From positions 62,001 to 126,000 of the forward strand of contig JANQNT010000008.1 of NCBI GenBank assembly GCA_028279445.1: a stretch of 64,000 nucleotides of DNA, read 5' to 3'. Every line of letters starts with the position of its first letter. The stretch's first letter is position 1. The notes beneath the pieces were generated by a model, which did no database searches, was not told the origin of the DNA, and saw only the letters and a list, made by a program, of their open reading frames with translations. Shown piece by piece: positions 56,593-64,000 of this stretch. The DNA comes from Tepidamorphaceae bacterium (GTDB lineage Bacteria > Pseudomonadota > Alphaproteobacteria > Rhizobiales > Tepidamorphaceae). Both the position numbers and the translations under genes were made by a program.

Positions 56593-58474
56593 GGGCAGAT
56601 ACGGCGACACACAACACAGGCGTTTCGACGTCATTGTGGTGGGCGGCGGCCATGCGGGCGTCGAGGCCGCCGCTGCCGCTGCGCGCCTGGGCGCTGAAAC
56701 GGCGCTGGTCACGCATGACCCCGACACCATCGGGGTGATGTCGTGCAACCCGGCCATCGGCGGGGTTGGCAAGGGACATCTGGTGCGGGAGATCGATGCG
56801 CTCGACGGGTTGATGGGGCGGGTTGCCGACAAGGCCGGCGTTCAGTTCCGGGTGCTCAATCGGCGTAAGGGCCCGGCGGTGCATGGTCCGCGCGCCCAGA
56901 TGGACCGCAAGCTCTATCGCCTGGCGATGCAGGAGGCGGTGGCGGAACAGCGCGGGTTGACCGTGATCTCTGGCGAGGCCGTCGACTTCCTGCGTGATGG
57001 CGCGGATATCGGCGGAATCGTGTTGGCGGAGGGAACCGTGTTGTCGGCGCCGGCGACGGTTCTGACGACGGGGACTTTCCTGCGCGGCGTCATTCATATG
57101 GGCGAGCGGCAGATCGAGGCCGGCCGCGATGGCGCGGCGCCGGCGGTGCGGTTGGCACATGCGTTGGACGCGCTTGGCTTCCGGCTCGGGCGATTGAAAA
57201 CCGGCACGCCGCCGCGGCTGGACGGACGGACGATCGATTGGGATCGGCTCGAAGCGCAGCCCGGTGATGATCCGCCGGTTGCCTTCAGCGAGCTGACGGA
57301 TGCGATCACGACGCCGCAGATTTCCTGCCACATCACGCACACCAATCCGCAGACCCATGCAATCATTGCGGAAAACGCCGATTCGGCTCCGGTTCATTCA
57401 GGCCAGATCGACGGTGCGGGACCGCGATACTGCCCCTCCATCGAGGACAAGGTGGCCCGTTTTGCGGACCGGGCGCGGCATCAGGTGTTTCTCGAGCCGG
57501 AGGGGCTCGACGATGACACGGTCTATCCCAATGGTATTTCCACGTCGCTCGATCCCGCCTTACAGGATGCGTTCGTTCGCACCATCGTTGGACTTGAGCG
57601 GGTGGAGATTCGCAAACACGGCTATGCGATCGAATACGACTACGTCGATCCGCGCGAGTTGCACGGGACGTTGGAAACAATGCTGCATCCCCGCCTTTTC
57701 CTGGCCGGGCAGATCAATGGCACCACGGGATACGAGGAGGCAGCCGCGCAGGGGCTGATCGCCGGTCTGAATGCGGCGCGCAAGGCCGCCGGCCGGGACG
57801 GCCATGTATTTGACCGGGCGGATGGGTATCTCGGCGTCATGGTCGACGATCTGACCACGCGCGGAGTGGCCGAGCCGTATCGCATGTTCACCTCGCGCGC
57901 CGAGTTCCGGCTTTCGCTGCGCGCCGACAATGCAGACCAGCGATTGACCGGGATGGGTATCTCCTTGGGCATCGTGGGGCGTGAACGCGCAAATCGATTC
58001 GCAGCCAAAACGAACGTGCTTGAATCGGCGCGGACAGTGCTTGCGTCCCATGCGCTCTCGCCGGACGAAGCGCAACGGGTAGGCCTTTCGGTGAACCGGG
58101 ATGGTATCCGGCGATCCGCGTTTGAGCTTCTGGCCTATCCCGGTGTGGACATTGCGCGGCTGACGGCGGTCTGGCCGCAGCTTGGCGCCATCGACCCTTC
58201 GGTGCGGGGGCTGCTTGAAACCGAGGCGCGTTACGCGAGCTATCTCGCCCGGCAGGATTTGGATGTGGAACGTTTCCGTCGTGACGAGGGCTGTGCGATT
58301 CCACCCAGTTTCGACTATGCCGACCTGCCGGGTCTGTCGAACGAGATGCGGGAGAAGTTCGAGCGGGCGCGGCCGGCGACCGTCGGCCAGGCCTCGCGGA
58401 TCGATGGAGTGACGCCGGCGGCGCTGATGCTGGTCGCGGCCCATGCCAGGCGGACCGACCGGACCGCCGGGTGA
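56585..58474 (+). CDS. mnmG: tRNA uridine-5-carboxymethylaminomethyl modification enzyme MnmG
   Basis: FAD-dependent partner of MnmE. 629 residues from GTG 56585, which lies inside parS site 1; in-frame codons upstream exist but have no family likeness. FAD motif [20 protein letters not shown] near residue 15, [36 protein letters not shown], and the C-terminal [21 protein letters not shown]-like block (here [20 protein letters not shown], cut). The stop overlaps the rsmG GTG as GTGA, coupling the two. Confidence 0.96.
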   Translation: MKQGRYGDTQHRRFDVIVVGGGHAGVEAAAAAARLGAETALVTHDPDTIGVMSCNPAIGGVGKGHLVREIDALDGLMGRVADKAGVQFRVLNRRKGPAVHGPRAQMDRKLYRLAMQEAVAEQRGLTVISGEAVDFLRDGADIGGIVLAEGTVLSAPATVLTTGTFLRGVIHMGERQIEAGRDGAAPAVRLAHALDALGFRLGRLKTGTPPRLDGRTIDWDRLEAQPGDDPPVAFSELTDAITTPQISCHITHTNPQTHAIIAENADSAPVHSGQIDGAGPRYCPSIEDKVARFADRARHQVFLEPEGLDDDTVYPNGISTSLDPALQDAFVRTIVGLERVEIRKHGYAIEYDYVDPRELHGTLETMLHPRLFLAGQINGTTGYEEAAAQGLIAGLNAARKAAGRDGHVFDRADGYLGVMVDDLTTRGVAEPYRMFTSRAEFRLSLRADNADQRLTGMGISLGIVGRERANRFAAKTNVLESARTVLASHALSPDEAQRVGLSVNRDGIRRSAFELLAYPGVDIARLTAVWPQLGAIDPSVRGLLETEARYASYLARQDLDVERFRRDEGCAIPPSFDYADLPGLSNEMREKFERARPATVGQASRIDGVTPAALMLVAAHARRTDRTAG

Positions 58475-59172
58475 ACGCGCGTACGGCAACCGACCGCATC
58501 GCGGCCGAAAGGCTGCTCGACGGTCATGTCGCTGTTTCACGTGAAACATGGGGGCGGCTGGAAGTGTTTGTGGCGCTGCTGGAGCGCTGGCAGTCGGCGC
58601 AGAACCTGGTCGGCGCACGGACGCTGGAGACCGTCTGGACCCGGCATGTCGCCGACAGCCTGCAGGCTGTTCCGCTGCTGGGCGGCGCCTGTGTCATCGC
58701 CGATCTGGGCTCGGGCGCGGGGTTTCCCGGCTTGGTTGTCGCCATCGCATGTGCCGAGCGCACGGCGTCCGATCGTCCCCAGGTGCATCTGATCGAAAGC
58801 AACAAGCGCAAGGCCGCATTCCTGCAAACGGTGGCGCGGGAAACCGGCGTCAACGTCGTCGTGCATGCCTGTCGGGCGGAGGGGGCGCTGAGCGAGCTGG
58901 CAGAGAACCCCACCGGGGTCGACCTGGTCACCGCGCGGGCGCTGGCGCCGTTCGATGAACTCCTTGAGCTTGCAGAACCGGCCTTGTCGCGCGGCGCGGC
59001 CGCCCTTTTCCACAAGGGTCGCGGCAGCGAACTGGAACTGGCGCAGGCAAGTCGGTATTGGAACTTCGAGGTCACGCGCATGCGGAGCCTGGTCTCTTCG
59101 GACAGCGTCATTTTGCGTCTCGCCAAAGTCGCGCGACTCACAGAAACTGTTGTCAATGACGCGCCCGGTTGA
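58471..59172 (+). CDS. rsmG: 16S rRNA (guanine(527)-N7)-methyltransferase
   Basis: Methylates G527 of 16S rRNA, a position tied to streptomycin sensitivity. 233 residues from GTG 58471. SAM motif [19 protein letters not shown] near residue 76, [19 protein letters not shown] and [18 protein letters not shown] are characteristic. Near residue 25 the sequence [14 protein letters not shown] is encoded across parS site 2, a common overlap in Proteobacteria. Followed by parA. Confidence 0.95.
   Translation: MNARTATDRIAAERLLDGHVAVSRETWGRLEVFVALLERWQSAQNLVGARTLETVWTRHVADSLQAVPLLGGACVIADLGSGAGFPGLVVAIACAERTASDRPQVHLIESNKRKAAFLQTVARETGVNVVVHACRAEGALSELAENPTGVDLVTARALAPFDELLELAEPALSRGAAALFHKGRGSELELAQASRYWNFEVTRMRSLVSSDSVILRLAKVARLTETVVNDAPG
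58533..58548. promoter_or_regulatory. parS centromere site 2
   Basis: Perfect 16-bp TGTTTCACGTGAAACA inside the rsmG coding sequence, where it encodes the VSRET segment. Site 1 is 1956 bp away. Confidence 0.95.
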
Positions 59173-59220
59173 TTACGGCGGCGCGAGGGCTTCGAACACC
59201 GCCCGGGACGAGGTAGAGGC

Positions 59221-60009
<789 letters not shown>

Positions 60010-60081
60010 GCGCGAGAAAACGATTCGCATCCGTCATGATGTCCCCGAAACGATTGACGGTGAGCACGAGAGGATAACGAT

Positions 60082-60963
60082 ATGGGGGCCGAAAACGCCA
60101 GGGATCAAAGGCTTGGACGCGGGCTTGCCGCGCTGATCGGCGATGTCGACACCAGCGAAGTGAGGGCGCTTGAGCACGCGCGTAGCCAGCGGCGCATACC
60201 CATTGAGCTGATCGCTGCGAACCCGCGCAACCCGCGGCAGGATTTTGGCGAGGACGACCTGCAGGATCTGGTCAACTCGGTGCTGGAGAAGGGCGTGGTC
60301 CAGCCGCTGATCGTGCGGACTTCGCCGGCGGACGCGCGCCGCTACGAACTGATCGCCGGCGAGCGCCGCTGGCGGGCGGCGCAACGCGCCGGCCTCCACG
60401 AGGTGCCATGCGTCGTCCATGAGGTGGATGACCGCGAGGCGCTGGAACTGGCCATCATCGAGAACGTGCAGCGCGCCGATCTCAATCCGCTGGAAGAGGC
60501 GCTGGGGTACCGGCAGCTTTCCGACGATTACGGATACAGCCAGAACGATCTGGCCAAGGTGATCGGCAAGAGCCGCAGCCATGTGGCCAACAGCCTGCGG
60601 CTGCTGGGCCTGCCCGATGACGTCAAGCAGATGATGCGCGAGGGCAAGCTGACCGCTGGCCATGCGCGCACGCTGATCACGCTGCCCGACCCGTCCGCCG
60701 CGGCGCGGCGGATCGTGGAAGGTGGCCTGTCGGTGCGCCAGGCGGAAGCCGCGGGCAACCGCAAGGCACCGCAGCGCAAGGGTCTTGCCAAGGCGCCTGC
60801 GAAGGACACCGACACGTTGGCGCTGGAAAAGCGCTTGAGCGATGTGCTCGGATACACGGTTTCCGTCGCGCATGGCGATGGCGGTGGCGAGGTGCGTATC
60901 CGCTACAAGAGCCTCGAGCAGCTTGATGAAATCTGCCGGCGGCTTGAGCGTTCGCCCGACTAG
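60082..60963 (+). CDS. parB: chromosome partitioning protein ParB
   Basis: CTPase DNA-sliding clamp loading at parS. 293 residues. N-terminus RLGRGLAALIGD (ParA-interacting), CTP motifs IAANPRNPRQDF, KGVVQPLIVR and GERRWRAAQRAGL, the ENVQRADLNPLEEA segment, helix-turn-helix YSQNDLAKVIGKSRSHVANSLRLL (in parts, about 153-175) and the C-terminal dimer domain LEKRLSDVLGYTVSV. The stop codon opens a GGGTCAGGACC repeat word. Convergent with holA. Confidence 0.97.
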   Translation: MGAENARDQRLGRGLAALIGDVDTSEVRALEHARSQRRIPIELIAANPRNPRQDFGEDDLQDLVNSVLEKGVVQPLIVRTSPADARRYELIAGERRWRAAQRAGLHEVPCVVHEVDDREALELAIIENVQRADLNPLEEALGYRQLSDDYGYSQNDLAKVIGKSRSHVANSLRLLGLPDDVKQMMREGKLTAGHARTLITLPDPSAAARRIVEGGLSVRQAEAAGNRKAPQRKGLAKAPAKDTDTLALEKRLSDVLGYTVSVAHGDGGGEVRIRYKSLEQLDEICRRLERSPD

Positions 60964-60974
60964 GGTCAGGACCC
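60963..60974. repeat. GGGTCAGGACCC word at parB stop
   Basis: TAGGGTCAGGACCC begins with the parB stop codon TAG, exactly as TAGGGTCAGGAC does at pyrF (27024-27035). It lies in the 27-bp convergent gap to holA. Confidence 0.6.
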
Positions 60975-60990
60975 CAGAGTTCCGCTTTCG

Positions 60991-62004
60991 TTAGCCCCGC
61001 GCCCGCGCACCGCGCGCCAGTGTCAGGATCAGCCGGCTGGCCAGCTCGCCTTGCAGGTGCTGGTTGCGCCGTGCGGCTGAATCGCTCGCCAGGATGTGAT
61101 TGAGGGCCCGTTCGATGGTTGGCAGGCGCCAGCCGGTAAGCTGACGCTTGAAGGCGCCTTGCCGTTTGAAGAACACCGGCGGGCGAAGCGTACGCATGGC
61201 GGCCTCGGCCGTGGCGCCGTTCTCCACCGCGACACGCGCGGTACGCAATTGCTCGAAATGCCGGCCAAGCGCGGCCAGGACGGCCTGCACCGGCGTCCCG
61301 GCGGCAATCGCGCGCTGCAGGATCGAGTCCGCGGTCGCCGCGTCGCCGAGCGCCACTGCGTCGATTGCCTCGTCCAGCAGAAGTGTCGAGGCATCGCCGC
61401 AAATGGTCGTGACATCGGCCAGCGTGATGACTTCTTGGCCGGCGCAATAATCGCGCAGCTTGTCGATCTCGCCACGGCTGGCCAAGCGATCTCCGCCAAT
61501 CAGCGCGCCCAGGGCCTCGCGCGCCTCCGGCTCGATGCGCTGACCGGTCTCCCGCAGCATCTCATCGATCAGAGCGGACAGGTCGGCGCTGCTGTCGGCA
61601 TAGCAGGGTAGCGCCACTGTGTCGTCACGCGCCTCGGCGAGCTTGCGCAGGCTGGCGGAGGGCTTGAGATCGGCCGCCTCCGCGACAACGGGCGCTGCGG
61701 CGGACTGCTCGATGACGGCTTCGAGCACCGCGGTCAGGGGGTTCGACGCACCCCTTAGGTGGATGATCTGCTGGCCGCCGAACAGCGACAGGGATGTGGC
61801 CGCGTCGTACAGCGCGCCGGGCTCCTGCGTGGTGGCATCGAAGGGTTCGACGTCGCCGCCATGCAGTTCGGCGAGAGCCTTCGCCAGCAATCGCGCGCGT
61901 TCGCTGACCAGCCCGGTGTCCGGGCCGTAAACAAGGGCAAAGCGTGTGGCCGCGTCGGGTTTGGCGACGAAACGCGCGATCGCCTTGCCCTTCAGCGCGA
62001 CCAT
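60991..62004 (-). CDS. holA: DNA polymerase III delta subunit (HolA)
   Basis: Clamp-loader subunit delta that opens the beta clamp. 337 residues. MVALKGKAIARFVAKPDAA and FALVYGPDTGLVSERARLLAKAL (in parts) mark the N-terminus; LSLFGGQQIIHLRGA and ISLADV-like VITLADVTTICGDAS follow the bacterial delta fold with its degenerate AAA+ domains. Downstream of leuS-lptE on the minus strand with a 15-bp gap to lptE, the usual leuS-lptE-holA order. Confidence 0.93.
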   Translation of the reverse strand: MVALKGKAIARFVAKPDAATRFALVYGPDTGLVSERARLLAKALAELHGGDVEPFDATTQEPGALYDAATSLSLFGGQQIIHLRGASNPLTAVLEAVIEQSAAAPVVAEAADLKPSASLRKLAEARDDTVALPCYADSSADLSALIDEMLRETGQRIEPEAREALGALIGGDRLASRGEIDKLRDYCAGQEVITLADVTTICGDASTLLLDEAIDAVALGDAATADSILQRAIAAGTPVQAVLAALGRHFEQLRTARVAVENGATAEAAMRTLRPPVFFKRQGAFKRQLTGWRLPTIERALNHILASDSAARRNQHLQGELASRLILTLARGARARG

Positions 62005-62019
62005 CGGCCCGTGTCGGTC

Positions 62020-62604
62020 TCAGCTATTGGCCGCGAACCAGGCGGCCAGTTCAGTGCGGATCGAGTCGGCGGCTTCCGTCGCGGCGCGGTCCTCGGCGTC
62101 GAGCTCGGCGCGATCGGCGGCAAACGCCTGGTCGGAAATCTCGATCGCCGCGATCCGCTGCACCGTCCCGGATGTCAGCGGTTCGCTGTCTCCGGTGCGA
62201 AACAGGTCGTAGCTCACCGTTAGCGTCACCAGCCGGCCGGTGGAGCGATTGACCTCCGGCCGCACAAGCAGGCTCTCGGCGACACTCTGCACGCGCAGCG
62301 TCAGCGTATAGGCATCGTCGGATGTGCCCGAGGGCGTTGCACCGCCGCCGAGGCGAAACAGCAGCTCATTGCGCAGCTTCTGGCCAACGCGCTCGGCCTG
62401 GGGCTGTACGGCGACGCGGGCCAGTTCGGTGGCGACCGCTCCTGAAACCGCGGGGCCGAAAGCCGCCGTGCCGCCTCCGCCATACAGCGGCCTGACATCA
62501 GAGCAGCCTGCCAACGCCAGCGCTGTCGCCAGCAACGCGATCGTTGTCCGATGGCGCATCCGCACGCCGGGATGCCGGCCCGAGATCAGCTCACGCAACG
62601 ACAT
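62020..62604 (-). CDS. lptE: LPS assembly lipoprotein LptE
   Basis: Outer-membrane lipoprotein that plugs LptD and helps deliver LPS to the cell surface. 194 residues. The signal sequence [15 protein letters not shown] ends in a lipobox with Cys34; the mature part opens [10 protein letters not shown], which is the LptE start in many Alphaproteobacteria. ATG 62604 overlaps leuS by 14 bases and follows GAGG by eight; ATG 62559 would give a shorter signal but lacks a ribosome site. Identity rests on context plus the lipoprotein pattern. Confidence 0.85.
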   Translation of the reverse strand: MSLRELISGRHPGVRMRHRTTIALLATALALAGCSDVRPLYGGGGTAAFGPAVSGAVATELARVAVQPQAERVGQKLRNELLFRLGGGATPSGTSDDAYTLTLRVQSVAESLLVRPEVNRSTGRLVTLTVSYDLFRTGDSEPLTSGTVQRIAAIEISDQAFAADRAELDAEDRAATEAADSIRTELAAWFAANS

Positions 62605-64000
62605 TCACGATCCTCTGCGGGACGACGATAATGCGGCGCGGCTCCGCCCCGCCCAGTGCTTTTCGCACACCCTCAAGCGCGAGAACAGCCCTTTCGATCT
62701 CTTGCGTCTCGGCATCGCGAGCCACGGTCAGCTCGTCGCGCTTCTTGCCGTTGACCTGAACCGGCAGGACGATGGTGTCCTCGACCAGCATCGCCGGGTC
62801 GACGTCCGGCCAGGGGCTTGCCGCGAGCATCTCGTCGTGGCCGAGCGCCTGCCAGCATTCCTCCGCCAGGTGCGGCACCATCGGGGCCGACATGCGCACC
62901 ATCAGTTCCACCGCCTCGCGAAGGGTGGCCGGAAGATCCGCCGGCGCATCGCCGCCGCGGGCGGCCTGAAGGGCCGACGTTATGGTGTTGGCCAGCTCAT
63001 AGACATGGGCAACGGCGCGGTTGAAGCGCAGATGCTCGATGTCCTGGCTGACGCTGGCAAGCGCCTTGTGGGCGGCCTTGCGAACCGCCAAGGCCTGGGG
63101 CGAAATGGCATCCGCCCTGGCGCCCGCGTCGGTCTGCGCAACCTCCGCCACCATGCGCCAGATGCGCTGAACCAGCCGCCATGCGCCTTCGATGCCGGCC
63201 TGGGTCCACTCGCTGTCGCGCTCCGGCGGCGTGTCGGACAGCATGAACCAGCGCGCCGCGTCGACGCCGTAGGTATCGACGATCTCCTCCGGGGAGACGA
63301 CGTTGCGCTTCGACTTCGACATCTTCTCGATCGGGCCGACGCTGACTGCCGCACCGGTTCCGGCATGGCGGACCGTGCCGTCGTCGCCGCGGGTCACCTC
63401 GTGGGGGAACAGCCAGTTGCCATCGTCGTCCTGATAGGTCTCGTGGACGATCATGCCCTGCGTGAACAGTCCGTCGAAGGGCTCCGCCAGATCGAGGTGG
63501 CCGCAGGCCTGCATGGCGCGGGTGAAGAAGCGGGCGTAGAGCAGATGCAGGATGGCATGCTCGATGCCGCCGATATACTGGTCCACGGGCAGCCAGTAAT
63601 TGGCGATCTTTGCGTCGAGCGGCGTGTCCGCGCGCGGCGTGCAGAACCGCGCGAAATACCATGACGAATCGACGAAGGTGTCCATGGTGTCGGTTTCCCG
63701 CAGGGCAGGCTTGCCGCATTGCGGGCAATCGACATGCTTCCAGGTCGGGTGATGGTCGAGCGGATTGCCGGGCGTGTCGAAATTGGCGTCGTCGGGCAGC
63801 AGCACCGGCAACTGATCGGCAGGGACCGGCACCGTGCCGCACGTCTCGCAGTGGATCATCGGGATCGGGCAGCCCCAGTAGCGCTGCCGGGAGACGCCCC
63901 AGTCGCGCAGCCGGAAATTCACCGTGCGCTTGCCTTTGTCCGTCGCTTCGAAGCGCTCGGCGATCGCTTGCTTGGCCTCGGCGACGGACATCCCGTTGAG
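62591..64000 (-). CDS. leuS: leucyl-tRNA synthetase, C-terminal part (truncated by window edge)
   Basis: Class Ia synthetase charging tRNA-Leu. Only the C-terminal 469 or so residues are present; the N-terminus, including the HIGH motif, is outside the window. Visible are [22 protein letters not shown], the zinc-like cysteines in [10 protein letters not shown] and [28 protein letters not shown], the catalytic loop [25 protein letters not shown], and the C-terminal anticodon-binding domain. The end VNVVA overlaps the lptE start. Confidence 0.97.
   Translation of the reverse strand, partial: LNGMSVAEAKQAIAERFEATDKGKRTVNFRLRDWGVSRQRYWGCPIPMIHCETCGTVPVPADQLPVLLPDDANFDTPGNPLDHHPTWKHVDCPQCGKPALRETDTMDTFVDSSWYFARFCTPRADTPLDAKIANYWLPVDQYIGGIEHAILHLLYARFFTRAMQACGHLDLAEPFDGLFTQGMIVHETYQDDDGNWLFPHEVTRGDDGTVRHAGTGAAVSVGPIEKMSKSKRNVVSPEEIVDTYGVDAARWFMLSDTPPERDSEWTQAGIEGAWRLVQRIWRMVAEVAQTDAGARADAISPQALAVRKAAHKALASVSQDIEHLRFNRAVAHVYELANTITSALQAARGGDAPADLPATLREAVELMVRMSAPMVPHLAEECWQALGHDEMLAASPWPDVDPAMLVEDTIVLPVQVNGKKRDELTVARDAETQEIERAVLALEGVRKALGGAEPRRIIVVPQRIVNVVA

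Overview
The window is a gene-dense, high-GC stretch of an alphaproteobacterial chromosome, most likely of the order Hyphomicrobiales (Rhizobiales). This rests on gene content and order: hisB-hisH-hisA-hisF-hisE-coaA, hslVU, mltA-smr, tim44-fxsA-secB, dnaQ-coaE-aroE-maf-DUF299, hemE-hemJ-rho, and mnmE-mnmG-rsmG-parA-parB. It also rests on rhizobial-type lipid genes (a PmtA-type methyltransferase and an OlsB-like acyltransferase), an RpoH-type promoter before dnaK, and a perfect CtrA box. I see no IS transposase, prophage, CRISPR array, rRNA or tRNA gene. The genus cannot be named from the sequence.

Layout. Positions 1-13 kb hold maeB, an OlsB-like gene, a hybrid histidine kinase, yifB/comM, the rsmI-yraN-gshB operon, a divergent LpoA-like lipoprotein gene and hemW. 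Positions 13-29 kb hold rph-rdgB, hrcA-grpE, a strongly divergent PEP-carboxylase-family gene, alkB, and dnaK-(fkbM)-dnaJ followed by pmtA-pyrF-DUF1330-dapB-gpmA. Positions 29-38 kb hold an Ada-like gene, nth, a CysZ-like gene, a PfkB sugar/nucleoside kinase gene, and the minus-strand his operon ending in coaA. Positions 38-46 kb hold hslV and hslU with a polytopic membrane-protein gene wedged between them, then XRE/smr/mltA, tim44, fxsA and secB. Positions 46-64 kb hold the origin-proximal block.

The most important site is the 513-bp gap at 49544-50056 between the DUF299 gene and hemE. It is the same interval that holds the Caulobacter crescentus origin. It contains a perfect CtrA site (TTAA-N7-TTAA), two closely spaced GANTC (CcrM) sites and an AT-richer stretch. 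Genes on both sides read outward. Two perfect 16-bp parS sites lie 6.5 and 8.5 kb away, followed by parA and parB. I read the region as the chromosomal origin (oriC) plus its ParABS segregation locus.

The less explained material is intergenic. Four convergent gene pairs are separated by a mosaic repeat that starts at the stop codons and carries small hairpins whose stems differ between copies but pair again, with a conserved AGTC/GACT loop. A second short near-palindrome (GGGTCAGGACC type) recurs five times, three of them within 14 bp of a stop codon. Inside the his operon a 40-codon mini-ORF duplicates the first 16 codons of hisF and is joined to hisA and hisF by identical TGATG overlaps. 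The PEP-carboxylase-like protein lacks several residues considered essential in that family.
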